Of a DNA stretch of 64,000 nt, positions 25,082-38,137 are shown in pieces (the stretch's first letter is position 1; each line of letters opens with the position of its first letter). The notes under the pieces are model-generated. The model was not told where the DNA came from and made no database searches. It saw only the letters and a program-made list of their open reading frames with translations. The DNA comes from Rhizophagus irregularis (Eukaryota > Glomeromycota > Glomeromycetes > Glomerales > Glomeraceae): NCBI RefSeq assembly GCF_026210795.1, contig NC_089442.1, positions 2,914,001 through 2,978,000 on the forward strand, written 5' to 3'. The position numbers and the translations under genes were made by a program.

Positions 25082-26260
25082 TCATGGGTGATTAATTATA
25101 TCTTTCAGCTCAAGCAAGTTTTCCATTTCTTTTCTTGAAAAATATTTATATTTAAATATTTCTGGAACATTTGGACAAATTTTATGAAAATTTGGTAATA
25201 AATCACCTATGTTAGGAATACAAGTTATCTCTCCTTCATTACTCCTACGTCGAACATAATCTATTTGCTATGTGAATAATAATGAGTTACTTAAATCAAT
25301 TTTCTTTTAAAATAAAAAGTTCCAAGTAAAATTGAAATATACCATATTGATAGAACCATTTATTTCAATTGAAGGTTGTACATAAAGTTCACCTACATCT
25401 TTTGGAAGTTGATATTCAATCCAACCTAATCCCTCAAGTTTTAACACATCTTCATATTTTAACACATGTTCATAATGTTTTAGTTCAGAATCCTTATACT
25501 GTTCAGAATTCTATAATAAATCTATATATTAATTAAAAATAACATTTTAATAGTGAAAAAGAGATTTAAGCAATTAATAAAACTTACAGTGCTTTTAATT
25601 ATAAATTTTATAAAGCAATCTTTATTATGTATTTCTTTAACATTTATTTTCCAAATAATTTTAATATACCACGGAAAATTTAGCATGGGCAAATTCAAAT
25701 AAAGCTCTTCATTTTTTGAACTTATTATCTTTTCTGATAAACTAAGAAATTCAAACTGAAGTTAAAAAATTTACCCAAATTTATTGAAATTTTAAAATAC
25801 ATAATAAATACATCCATTTACCTATTTATGTCATTTTCTTGAAGTTGATGAAGTTCGCTATTTAAATTTACCAGATTTGATATAAAATAAACTTGTGATT
25901 CTAAATAATTTATTAATCAATATATTAATTATTAAACATTATAAGAAATTAATAAATTAAACATTCTCTTACTTTCATACATGTGTTTATTAAATTCATT
26001 AACAATTCCAAGTTCGGAAAGATCATTATCATTATTGTTATTAACATTTAAATATAACCAAAAATCTGTGTATTCTCGTAATAAATAAATAAAATATAAC
26101 TAGAATGATTAGCCCTTTTAACATATAACAAGTTCAAGTCTAACATTGCTTCATGATACATTTTTATATACTTTGCATCTAACTAAGAGTAGTAATTCAC
26201 TATATTTAATAATATTAGAAATTTGATTAATTTTTGTTAATATATTATTTATTACATTTT
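25082..26260 (-). pseudogene. 3' half of a family gene with intact beta-tail exons (relic 2)
   Basis: On the minus strand, family similarity starts near 26260 and is frame-broken through the end of the TPR region, where DNA words shared with the 38138 gene persist. From about 26080 it becomes open (LLREYTDFWLYL, LGIVNEFNKHMYES). All four tail exons then read cleanly with canonical splice sites, ending with exon 25082-25267, which begins QIDYVR and stops after KDIINHP. The N-terminal 1,000 residues are absent. This may be a 5'-truncated pseudogene, or the tail may still be expressed from another start. Confidence 0.8.
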
Positions 26261-27356
26261 ATCTGTCATACTTTACAGTATTTGTATTTTATAAATTAAA
26301 TAAATTGTTCCATGCTGAAATCGGATTTGAATAAATACAAAAAGACTTTACTAAGCCACATCACATATTTACTTTTTGATAACATTATATTATCGTACAA
26401 AAAATAAAGAAAAAAAACTAAATATCAAAAAAAAAAGAAAAAAAAATTGTAAAATAAACACAAAACCAAAAACAAAATGTAAGAAAATTGATTGATCGTA
26501 TTACTTTCGTACAGCAATGCAATTTACATTTAGTAAGAATTAATATGTATATGAAATATTTATAATAAAATTCTAAATAATGTGCTATACAGTATTCTTT
26601 GTTGATCATCAGGAAATTTTTTTATACTGTAAAAAATATGCAATATTTTGTGCATGAAAAAACTGATTTGCACACCCTGAAAATGCACATTAATTGCATA
26701 TTTAATATATATAATGTATTTTCCATACAATATATTGTAAAAAAATGGGTTAATTTTTATATAAATTTATACAAAGAATTATACATATAATATTGTTAGT
26801 TATATTGCATAAATTTCGAGAAATTTAACTATTTGTGCAATATTGAATACCCCGAAAATTTTGTGATGACATATAATCAAACTTAATAATAATTCAAAAT
26901 CATTTTAAATAATATAAATGCAATACCAAGTTATAGGAACACAATTTTAATATATTTTCATTTTGATAATATTACAATTTACAATCACCGACGTCATATT
27001 TATTTTGATGTGCAGAATTACTATACTATAAATATAAATACAGCAGTTATCCTAACCTCTAATTTATTGATTTCTGTATGATTTTTTCAATGGAAAACTT
27101 ATAAGATTTATAACTCTAGAAGTATCAGTGTAAAATAGCCAATCTTGAATTTTTATAATTGACAAAATTTTTACTAATTGATAGTAAAATTAATTAGTAT
27201 GATATTATGGTTATTAGAATCAAATATTAATTTTGCTATTTTATTATCAAATAAGTAAATAGTAAAATTCTGTAGGAATAAAATTTTTTATGCAAAATTT
27301 CAAAAAAATTTCATGAAGTGAATATTAGAACTCTTAAAAGTTGAGTACTAGTAATT
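26261..27356. other. AT-rich spacer, no gene seen
   Basis: Chance frames 26418-26609 (-) and 26599-26790 (+) are Phe/Ile/Lys-rich and overlap one another. The words GTGAATATTAGAACTCTTAAAAG near 27318 recur as GCGAATATTAAAACTCTTTAAAAG near 32685, a small dispersed repeat. Confidence 0.45.
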
Positions 27357-27502
27357 TTGAGCATTGCTAAATCTCACCGCAGGTGATTCCTACCGCATCA
27401 GCATTAGCAAATATTAACGGGCAGCGTTTTATGATATTTTTAATTCTGCCCAACATTCAACCTAATTTTGGTTCACCAGCGGTAATATTTAGCAATACTC
27501 AA
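27357..27502. mobile_element. 146-bp MITE-like element
   Basis: The left end TTGAGCATTGCTAAATCTCA and the reverse complement of the right end, TTGAGTATTGCTAAATATTA, match over about 30 bases with a few substitutions, continuing into ACCGC(A/T)GGTGA. TAATT occurs directly outside both ends (27352-27356 and 27503-27507), a candidate 5-bp target-site duplication. No coding capacity. Confidence 0.75.
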
Positions 27503-27630
27503 TAATTTTTTATAATCATGCAACATATTGTAAACTGAACAATTCCTTTATTAGATCAAGAGATAAAATACAAAATAAATAATAAATTCTTACTGATTGA
27601 TTTTTCTCCGTCTTACCTAGTAATTATAAG

Positions 27631-30600
27631 TCATCCTGTAATATCTTTTAATTCAAGCAAATTTTCCATTTCTTTTCTTGAAAAAAACTTATCCCTGAAA
27701 ACTTCTGGGACATTTTTATAATTTGACGATAGCATATTATCTATTTTAGTTTTTTCTTCATTATATTGTTCTTTATATTTGAATTGATGAAATCGAACAT
27801 AATCTATTTGCTAAACAAAGAGAGTAATGATATAAATAATAATACTTATTATATATAGAAACAATAAACTAAACAAGTAATTATAATATAAAGTATACCA
27901 TCTCAGTAAGATTATCCAATTCAACAGAAAGTTGTACCGAATAATTGTATTTCCACTTTATATATGGAAATCTATATTCAATCCAACCTAATGAATTAAA
28001 TTTTAACAGATCTTCATATATAAGGATATGTTCCAAATTTTTATTGCAATCCTCCTATTAATTACAATAATTGGCTTTCAGTTTAATATATGATATACAG
28101 TATTATAAAATAAGAGAATATTAAACTTACATCATCAATTATTACAAATTTTATGAAACATTTATTGGATGATAAGTTTTTAATATTTATTTTTAAATAA
28201 AAGTAATAGTATGCATCGTTTTTAAAAACTCCTGAAATTTTGGGCAAACTCAAATTAAATGTTTGATTTTTAAAGTTTAATATATATCCTGTTAAGCTTT
28301 AATTTTTAAATTGTTAATTAATATAATTAATTTGAAATTAGTACTTAATGTTAAATATGCATAAATAATTAACTTACCTATTTGGATCACTTTCTTTAAA
28401 TTTTAAATATACACTATCCAAATTTATAAGGTTTGAAAGAAAATAAATCCTATGTACTGTAACATTATTAATAATCAAGTTAATTACTGGTGAATAATAA
28501 AGAATTAATATTTTCTTTACCTGTATACATGTATTTATTAAATTTATTAATAATTCCAAGATCATTAAAACTGTTTTCATATAAGTGTGACCAAAAATCT
28601 AGATCTAAACCCATAAAATCTTTCATTATATCATTTATATATAAGTGTGACCAAAAATCTAAATCTAAACCCATAAAATCTATCATTATATCATTTTTTG
28701 TTTTTATCTTATAATATGTCATATTTTCATAAACATTATTTAATTCCATAATATATATTAATGCTTTATAACAATATGCTATACTATTTAATGGATTCAA
28801 TTGTATAATCTTATTAAAATCAAATAAAGACCTATCATATTCTTGAAGTTTGAAATATGCAATAGCTCTCTTACTCAAATTATGAATATTTTCTGGATCA
28901 ATAGTGTTTGCTTTTGTAAAAAAATGTATAGCATTATGATATCGTGTCATATTATATAAGATTTCTCCATAATAACATAACATTAATGAATCATCATCAT
29001 TAATACCAAGCAATTTATCTAACATATCTAAAGTATTTGAATAAGTTTCCCGCTTTTCGTAAATATATGCGCTATTCTTTAAACATAAATAGTTATTTGG
29101 GTTATTTTGTAAAGCAATATAATAATTTTTTAAAGCATCTGATAGATAATATTCATCATAATTATAAAATTCTGCCTCAAAAAGATTACTATTTCCAAGT
29201 ATTATGTATAGATTATTTATTTTTGCCTTACATTCTAACGACTTATTTAAATAATATATAGCCTCATCATAATTACTTTGCTTGAACAATATTTCTCCAC
29301 AAATAAAATAAGCAATTGGCTTTTTTTCATTTAAATTAATAGCTTCCTTTAAATATAGATGTGCTTGCTCATAATTATATAGACATCTATATGTATAAGC
29401 TAAAATACATCTTATAGTATAACTTTTAGGAAAAATTTTCAGAAATCCCTTACAAAAGTACTCAGCTTTTCCATAATTTTTTTCACTTAATTCTTTTATG
29501 GCATTTTGATACACTGGATGTTGCTTTTTTGAAATTCTTGGAAAGATTGATTGTAATGATAAATTCGAATTCAGCTTGATTGAATTCATAAATTTCTTTT
29601 TTTTAGATAATATAAGATCGAATTCTGAGTTATCCGAATTATCACTCTCATACTGATTATCAATTATTTGACTCGAATCTTCCAATTTAATAGAAGGGAA
29701 AATGTACCCAGATTCAAAAAATTTTGAATATAAATTTTTATAAATAGAATTTTGTGGCAAATATCTAATATCATTATTTTCAATTCTTTTTCTACATTCA
29801 GGACATTTTTTTTGTTTTAATTTTTTTAAATTACTTAATGATAATGCATGTTGGCACTTTAAAATACATAGTTGATCTGTTGGTTCACTACTAATTGGGC
29901 AAGTCATTTCACCTGCTATAACATCTAAAATATTAGAAGTTGATTTTTGTTCCTTCATAAAATTAGAATTTGAATTTGTAATTTTTCCTTTTCCCTTTAT
30001 CTCCTTTCCAATATCATCATCATCTATAATTTTTAAATCTTCAAAATATTTTTCTTTAACAAATATTAACATATTTTGAAATTTTTCTGAAAAATCTGCT
30101 AGTTTATTTTCATTTAATTTTTGAGCATAATGATCAAAATCAATTTCAACCATTGAAAACTCTTGACTTTCAATATTTTGTAAATGTAATAATATCTCAA
30201 TTGCCTTAAATTGAATGAAACTGCTTGGAGCTCTATTAAGTGATTCAATCGCTAAATAATAACAAAGACCATATGTAGCTATTCTAGTAGATTTCTGGAT
30301 AAGTTTTTGTGCAAGATCCAGTATTCCAAACCATAAGGTATGTGGTAGGACAAGAGGTTCATTTCCAGCGAGATCATTTATAACACTTCCGGTATTTTTC
30401 AAAGCTTTAATGACTTTATTTGATACTTCATCAAATTTGGTTTGAGAATCTAAAATTGATTTATTATCAACATTAATCCATTCTCTTTCCAAAAAGCTCC
30501 ATATATATTCCATCAATACCAATTCTCCAAATTTCTTACTAATAATCATTTCAGAACTTTCAGACCAGGAGAAAATATTGTGTTGAACTATCAACATAAT

Positions 30601-31463
30601 TCTCCAATCTACATAATAGGATGCTACGGGATACTTAAAGCTTAAGGATTGATGTACTTGAGCAAGCATTGACAGGATTGAACAATTATCATTTGGAAGG
30701 GCAATCCCTGTTGTTGATAAAATCCCTGGTGCAATATTCAATAAAACCTTAAGCAAATCTTTAGTCCTTCGTAGAATTTCTTGGAACCAAGTCTCGTCAT
30801 CACGTAAACAATGTAATGTGTCCCGCAAGTGAATTAGTAAGAAATCAATGTTATAATTTCGCTTCTTAATTATAGTATCATCTTTTCTAACTTGGAGTTG
30901 ATTAAATTGATTAAAATTAGATGCATATTTGTTATCAATACCTTCTTGCATGACCTGAGTTGTTTTTCTATGAATTTCAGCAAATTTTGGCAAAGAATTA
31001 TAAATTTTATCTCGAAGTTCTTTACTTAAACGTATTTGTGTAAAACAAACTTTTTCTAAAACCGCTACCCATGCACGTAAATGTAGCTCTAATCTAGCTA
31101 TACTTTGTTTTGCATAATAGTCAAATGGTGTTGGATCAGCTAAAGCGACCAAAGTATCTCGAAGAACTTGAGGTGAAAATTCATTTTGAGAGTTTTCAAA
31201 AAGTAATTTAAGAGCGTATAAATAATTTGGTTTTGTCAGATTTTTCAATAATTCTTCTACCTTCTCATCTAGAGTATACTGTTCTAACTTGAGAAGGATA
31301 CGATTATTGAACATGTTTTCATGTAAATCCGTTTTATTAGTGTTTATAGAACTTCCGCTCTAAAATAAATAAATAAATTGCAAAAACAATTTAAATTTTT
31401 AATTATTTAAAATGCAAAATGTTTCCTAAAATTATAACCTACCTGAATTGAGCTTCCATCCAT
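27631..31463 (-). CDS. Helical / RING-like / TPR / beta-tail family protein
   Basis: Model: complement of join 27631-27810, 27899-28054, 28131-28296, 28378-28456, 28521-31359, 31443-31463, about 1146 residues with no frame break. Exon 1 encodes MDGSSIQ; the large exon has an apparent start MFNNRILLKL at 31314, but the upstream exon is conserved in the paralogues. Residues about 25-480 are helical with [13 protein letters not shown] and [17 protein letters not shown] blocks. A Lys/Gly hinge precedes a RING/U-box-like module near 490-540 ([18 protein letters not shown], then CPECRKRI). TPRs follow from about 610. The beta-rich tail ends [14 protein letters not shown]. Compared with the plus-strand paralogues it lacks about 100 residues after the last TPR and has instead a 20-residue tandem duplication. 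Likely intracellular; function not known. Confidence 0.88.
28581..28700 (-). repeat. In-frame 60-bp tandem duplication inside the family gene
   Basis: Units 28581-28640 and 28641-28700 differ at only a few positions and encode two copies of a 20-residue block around DFMGLDLDFWSHLY. The paralogues have a single equivalent FWSHL-type segment. The period of 60 keeps the frame, and near identity suggests a recent event. Confidence 0.9.
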
Positions 31464-31587
31464 ATTTTATTATTTCTTTTTTTTTTTCAAAGAAAAGAAA
31501 AATATTAAATTTTTAGCGGGTGTACAATTTTTTTAAAACTTATTGTTAACTACATTAGGAAAATGTCTGAATAGTAGCGTATTAATC

Positions 31588-31679
31588 CGAAAATAAGCAC
31601 CCTTTACAAAATTATAGCTTAAATTATGATGATCCTGGATGGCGTAATGGCGTTATATACAAAGGGGTGCTTATTTTCG
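31588..31679. mobile_element. Short inverted-repeat element upstream of the minus-strand family gene
   Basis: CGAAAATAAGCACCCTTTAC at the left is mirrored by the reverse complement of the right end, CGAAAATAAGCACCCCTTTG. The 92-bp element lies about 125 bases upstream of that gene's start codon, so it could fall in its promoter. Confidence 0.75.
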
Positions 31680-31737
31680 AGACTTTACGGTTGCGTTGAA
31701 AATTTGTAAATCATTTCTTTTTTGGATCATGCATGTA

Positions 31738-31919
31738 GGCTATACTAATTTTCGTCCCAGGTTCCCATTGGATCCGTTGTGAAATTAGTTCGTATTCCAT
31801 GGCAGATAGAAGACATGGGTCCGGATGATTACTAATGATTACAAATCAAAAAATTCCAGATGTTGATCAATCGGATCTGGTTTACCAGCATGGAACTGGG
31901 GGCAAAAATTAGTATAGCC
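31738..31919. mobile_element. 182-bp MITE-like element
   Basis: The left end GGCTATACTAATTTTCGTCC and the reverse complement of the right end GGCTATACTAATTTTTGCCC match over about 28 bases and continue with (A/C)GGTTCC-type words. It is GC-richer than its flanks and has no coding capacity. A second element lies 58 bases away. Confidence 0.8.
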
Positions 31920-33796
31920 AGAAGTATCTAATGAGATAGTAGTGTGAGACAACGTTTGTAAATAAATTGCTTGGATTATTTATTAATTATTTACTTCAAT
32001 ACAAAATTTTGTATTACTAAATTTATTATAAATAATTAGAAAATAAACTTGATTGTAATTAATTTGTTTAATCTTTTTGGATACATTTTTTAAATATGAC
32101 GTAACGTGAGACGATTGAGACGTCAAAATGATCGTACCACATAGTGATCTAAAACAAAAAAGGACTTGACTGTGAATTATCATATTTTTATTTTTGGATA
32201 TACTAATTAATTTTTTTATTATTAATTTAATTATTTTTATCTTAATTAAAATAATCAAATTATCAAAATAATAGTATATTTAATTAAAAAGTATGAAAAT
32301 TTTATTATTAGGAAATGCTAGAATTACTATATTGTGAAATAATCTTTGGTATTTGGGAATTATATAAAGGCTTTTATATTTAATATTCTAATTAAATTAA
32401 TTTAATTCATTATTTTAATATTATTATTAATAAATTTATTCATTATCAAAAAAATTACATAATAATTAAGATTTCTGTTAATTATTATATTTAACATTAT
32501 ATTAAAATTAAAATTAATAAAGAAGAAAAATATGTAATATAAAAAAAAAACTTTTTTTATTTACTAATTATTATCATTTCTTTTTTTGAAAAAAAATATC
32601 AATTTTAATTTTGAAAATGTAAAAAAACAAAAGAACCAATTTTATTTATTTGAAATAAAAAAAATTGACGTGACAAACTTCGTGAAGCGAATATTAAAAC
32701 TCTTTAAAAGTTTTATATCTCACAACGGGTTCAGTTTATTTCACTAACAAACAGTCAACTTACCAGTAAGAGTATAAAAATTTATACATGATCAATTATT
32801 TGATCATATGTTATGTTTGTGATTATTAATACGATTAAATGTGCGGAGTAATCATAAAATGAAACAATTCCTAATTTTAGACTGTCGAGTTACGTAATAA
32901 TTAATACAAAAAGGATAATAAATCGGTATATTAATAACTCTCAAGATAAAGGTTGGAAATATTTAATATTTTCGCTTTTTAATTTATAATATAAGAAACT
33001 TTATAATTAGAAATTTAGAACATTATTGATAGAATTGTTAGACAGAGTTGATTCTACTCATACGGAAGAAATTTGATAATAATCTTTGGCCAAGTTCAAA
33101 AAATATGATATGTATGAACAATTTCGGAATTATTCGATTAAAATATAAAACTTAAAAACGATGTTTTCACTATTCTTGGATATCATTTTATTAAAATTAT
33201 TCTTATTTGTTTCATGTTCAAAAAATTGAATATTATTTGTACTTATATATATGTATTATTATCTGCTATATCCTTAACATAAGGAAATAACATCTTTTTA
33301 AAGGGTATAAACAATACAGGTACAAGGCCTTTTTAGTTGGATTAGAACTAAATCAAAAAATGTACAACATTTACACATGCAAGCAAAAAGAGTAAAGAAT
33401 TTTTTATTTTATAAAGATTAAAAAGATGGTGAGAGTAAAAAATGTCTTAAGAGCCATCGTTCTCAGACAGGAGGTGTTCATACAGTAGGTCTAAGGACCA
33501 AGGGAACCTACGTCGACCAAATTGTAATTTTTTTTAAAAAAATTCGATTATACACAAAAATTCGCCAATAGAAACCCACAAAAAAATATACTTTACATCA
33601 ATCATGTTAAAACGTCCTTATTTACTCATTTTACTTTCAATAATCCCATACAATAATATTAAAATCATTAAAATTTTGTTTAATAAATTTATGTAAGAAT
33701 TAAATAACTAATATGATTCATTTATAAAATCATGAAATTTAATATTTAACTATTATTAAACATAACTTGAATACCAACCATAAAATTTAAACACTT
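31920..33796. other. AT-rich spacer, no gene seen
   Basis: The frame 31983-32258 (-) is Ile/Lys-rich chance translation. Between 33420 and 33520 the sequence is slightly GC-richer (AGCCATCGTTCTCAGACAGG) and may be part of an old repeat. No exon chain was supported. Confidence 0.45.
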
Positions 33797-35195
33797 CTAC
33801 TTCATTTTTAATTTAGACAGACTCTTTCTTTCTTTATTAGCAACAGAAACATTTTCCATAGCTAAATATGAGACTATTTTTTCTTTCATAATATATTTCT
33901 TAATATAAGGCAAAATATCTTTACTATCTGAATACAACATATTTTTGATTAATAATTTCTTAATGAAAATATTTTGAGAATGATTAAAAAAATATTTCTA
34001 AATCATTTATATTGAATTTAAGAGATAAATTCAAATATTCTAATCTATAAGGAAAAATTTGTCCTAAATTTTGTAAAATAATTGAACAAAGTTTATCATC
34101 ATAACTTGGTTGTATATAACTAAATTGTGAGAAATTGATAGAAAGGTAATTAAGATTTTGTTGAACATTTTTAATTAAATCAAATGCTGAAAAAAATATT
34201 ATGGTCATCAAATCCAAATAATTCTAGAAATTTGATATTAACACAATAAATTTAAATAATTGTAGTTTTAATTTATGATCAATTAATGATGTCAATATTT
34301 TTCATATTTCATACTTTCGCAATAATAATTTAAAACGAATCAATTTGTAATATAAAACCTTTAATTATAAATAAAGATCATGGTTTAGTTAAATTAATAA
34401 TTTGTTGAATAATGGTAAAAATAAAGGACAACAATAAAGAATATAAAACATTTAATTTATGGATGTTTTGAAATATAATTATTTTTAAGGTATTTAAACA
34501 ATTAGAATTTTTTAAACATTTTTAAAGGATCATTAATATAACTATTATAACTAAAATATATTTTTTGAAGAATTTTTTTGTGAATTAATTATTTCGTATA
34601 AATCTTCTTTTTCTGTATATTAATGAACATAAAGTGATAAAATTGAATTACAATTCAAATAAAAACATTTTGAAAATATTAAAAAATAACTAGTTAATCC
34701 GTTATAATCAATTTTTAACATCACAAATAAATTTTGGATTTTTTAGGATTAATTGTAAAACAGATTCATTAATAAACTCTAAAGTAAATATAACGTCAAA
34801 GGTATGTAAATTAGCTTCATTTTCGATAAATATTTTGATTAAATGACAGGAAAATAAAATTCACCAATTTTGTATTTCCGTAAAGATTTAAAACTCCCAT
34901 GTAGTTAAGAATAGAAGTATTAAACGTTTACTCGAAGGAAATATTATTCCATATTCTTTTAATTTTATTTAGTCATTTTCATTTAACTTATCTAAGTTAA
35001 TGTCAATAAAGTGATAGTTTTTAGGAAAATACTTCGAAAATGGGTCCTCCCACAATAATGGAATTGATAAACAACACCATAATCTATTAACCAGAATATA
35101 TGAATATAACGTTGAAAAATTATTCTGAAATATTGTATTATTTTACTTATTAATTCAGCAGGGAAATCTCCTAAAAATATTTTTGAGCATACCAA
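33797..35195 (-). pseudogene. Decayed F-box protein gene
   Basis: Read on the minus strand from 35195. The start is CSKIFLGDFPAELISKIIQY, an F-box, then after a one-base loss STLYSYILVNRLWC and PLLWEDPF in another frame, typical of the very large Glomeromycotina F-box family. Further stretches (FIENEANLHTFDV, LQLILKNPKF, FPYRLEYLNLSLKFNINDLE, DILPYIKKYIMKEKIVSYL) follow in order to a stop at 33797. The lesions seen are a start codon read as TTG, frame changes near 35120 and 33990 in T runs, and several nonsense codons. The original product would have been about 450 residues. Confidence 0.82.
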
Positions 35196-35454
35196 AAAGA
35201 GAAAAGGGGAAAGAGGAATATCCAGTGTAACATTTCAAACAATTTATAAAGTTTTCTGCTAATTCTGATTAATGATTACAAGTATTATATTATCGCATCA
35301 TAACACAAACAAAAAATTCATGCACGTAGCTTTGATTTGTAATCGCTTTCAAATTCCATATCGCATACCCAAAATTAAAAATCATTAGGACCTTGGTTGA
35401 CGTTAAGTGCAAAAAGGTGATTATTTAATTTATTGACGTTTAATAAATAAAAAT

Positions 35455-36180
35455 AAATGAGTTTTCATACACCTTTTTTAATTTTTTTTTTGGTTATTTT
35501 TTTACTAATATTTTCTTCTTTCCTAATTTCTTTGCACAGAAATGATAATCAAGAGGACATTTTTTGTTCTTATGCCATTTGGGGCCAGTGCTGCGATGAG
35601 TAAATATATTATAATTTTTTTTAGTTTGAATAAATATATTTTTATAAAATATTCAACAAAGAATATGGTATATTCCTTGAAAAAAATTAAAAAATGAGCA
35701 GAAAAAAATGTTCTTATCGCTAACTTTGTTGGCAAGGATCATATGGACAAGGCGATAGAGAAAGGAAAAGAAATAAATCTCCGTAAGGTGAATGGGCAAT
35801 ATAACCAAGCTGATTAAAGTTTCACAACTGGCCAGTGTGGACAATAATAAAAATATTTCATCTAGTGAGGTTTTAAATGATAAGATGAATATAGGAGAAG
35901 AAGGAAAGGCCAAAGGAGCTTCCAGTCGAGGATCTAACGTTTTACATGTAGGAACAAGTTGAAGATGATGTGTAATCATCATCCGATGTGGTAGTAAACA
36001 TAGTCAACAAATTTTATCTATGGATTCTGGAAGATTCTTTGACATCTAACTTGATGGTAACGAAAAATCTGAAGAATTGTGTCACCAAAGAAGGTAGTAG
36101 AAGTGATCAAAGATTATATAAAAGAAGATGCGAGGGAAAGATCTGAAACCAAAGAAATTTATATGATATAAATTATTATT
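35455..36180 (+). pseudogene. Low-complexity repeat followed by possible coding relic
   Basis: 35455-35600 resembles the T-rich module at 24880-24935. 35789-35962 is an ATG-initiated frame of 57 codons (MGNITKLIKVSQLASV...), followed after a stop by another open stretch to about 36140 (NKFYLWILEDSL). The composition is less AT-rich than the spacer, which hints at a decayed gene, but I recognise no domain. Confidence 0.25.
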
Positions 36181-37449
36181 ACTGTAAGCAATAACCCTTG
36201 CCTAAGAGATTTGACTGTTGTTGCTTATCACGTGCGGCTAATTATGAGCATTGTTAATATAGTATTATAAATTAAGATCTTCTGCTGACGTTCATTATCT
36301 GGGCAAAGTTGCATTTATTTAAACGCCTGTCTAGCGTTTAAGTCACAGCTTTAAAAGATTATTTGAACGTTTAATTGTAATTTTTAACGTTTATTCTTGT
36401 CTGTTTTAAATTTCCATATATATTTTAATAACTTTTATTTAACGTATATAAAAAAAAAAATTGAACATATTTATTACCAATTTGAATTTGTCGATCATCA
36501 GTTATGTGGCGCAGTACTGATTAAAAATCGATCAAAACCGTTCCCACGTAAGAAAAAATAAGTTAAAAATATATAAAAAAAACTTTTAAGGCCTCTTCCA
36601 AAAAATTTACCACTTTAACCCGAAACCAGTAGAAGGAGTTTCTAGAAAAAAAAAGAAAAAAAATATTATAAAGTTAGTTTATTAAAAAAAAATAAAAAAA
36701 CTTTACAAAAAATCCAGAATATTTAATGATCTAACAAAAAAAAAATCAACTGAAAAATAGTAAATATCAAATAGATTTTAATTAAACAACTAATCAATAC
36801 ATAATTTAAATTCACTAAAACATCGTTATCAACATTTAGAGTTATTTAGATTTTTTTTGAATAATTTTGCTTTCTAAATAAATTTTTTTTATAAATTATA
36901 AAAATAAAAATAAAAAAACAGCTCCGAGTTGTATATAATGTAAAATAAAAATAATTACTAATATACTTGCAAAAATTCTCAACTTACTTGATGTAAAAAC
37001 TAGTTGAAAAGTTGATGGGGGAGTTGATGGGAATTTAATAGGGAGTTTACGAAAGAAAAAAATTTTTTAACGCTACTTTGTCGTTGAAGTAATTTCTTGA
37101 TATCTGTCATATGATCATGTAGCACAAGTGTGATCATTTTGCGAAACTTAATTAACCTGATTTTATTAAATTGTTGTCAAATTCCGAATTTGTTAATTCC
37201 GCAAATCGACGGATATGCATTTTCAAATTTTGTACTACAAACAAATAAACAATTTTATACAGAAATCTATTTTTAGAAATCCAAAATTTATTTATAAACG
37301 TTTAAAGTTTTAAATATGTAATGAATGAAAATAATCGCTGCCTAGGCGTGTTGTAAGAGCTGACGTATCACGCTTTTTTTGTAGGTTTTTATAATTATTA
37401 TTGACTTGTGATGTCATAATCAACTTACTGTATGAAGAAGCAATATTTT
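36181..37449. other. AT-rich spacer, no gene seen
   Basis: Long A runs between 36630 and 36930. No exon chain or element ends recognised. Confidence 0.45.
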
Positions 37450-38137
37450 CAATTGCATCGTTACATTAAATTACATATAATTTTTGTAATCTAATATAGT
37501 TAGAGCAATTATTAATTCATGAAATTAATTATTAACTGGCGGAGATTCTTACTTCTCCTATAAATAACGAACGAAATAAAGTTCTGGATCCCATTTTATT
37601 CCCTTTTTCTGAAAGTCGGCGTTCTTGTACTATGCCATAATAAAAACATTTTCTGTAATACGTTATATAAAATATTATGAATGTTACGATAACGTTAAAT
37701 ATCACGCGTATACCATACAGATCTACATTGTTTATTACCAAATAAGGAAAGTCCCGGACAGATCTATTGTGTACACGTATGGTCACGTGACTTGTTTATA
37801 TGTGATGTTTAACCATACACTACATGTTTACTATATACTTTTATGAGGTATATTATTGGGTTAAATGATGTTAATTATGTGCTTGAATGTTTGAAAGCCA
37901 TATACGTTATTGCGTCACATACCTTACCATTGTATTTTACTTAATTTGGTCAGTAAATAAAATTCAAATAAAATTGTAGCCTACAAAATTAGAAATATTA
38001 TATAAGGTTATTTTAATACGTGATATAATAATTATTTTTTAAATTTAATATCATAATATTTATTTTACAACAAATAAGTTGAAATTAACAAAAAAAAACT
38101 CAAATACTTTAAGAATCTAAATTGACAGAGATAAATA
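37450..38137 (+). promoter_or_regulatory. Upstream region shared with the 54256 gene
   Basis: Similar over most of its length to 53740-54255: ATCGTTACATTAAATT, AATTCATGAAATTAAT, TCTTGTACTA(T/C)GCCATA, GTGCTTGAATG, TACGTTATTGCG(T/C)CACATACC and TTAGAAATATTAT occur in the same order. This copy carries about 170 extra bases (around 37670-37840). The shared block includes the likely promoter and reaches the start codon. Confidence 0.75.

Noticed and set aside
31983-32258. Minus-strand frame of 91 codons
   Set aside because: Ile/Lys-rich composition expected by chance from AT-rich DNA, no motif and no homologous segment in the window.
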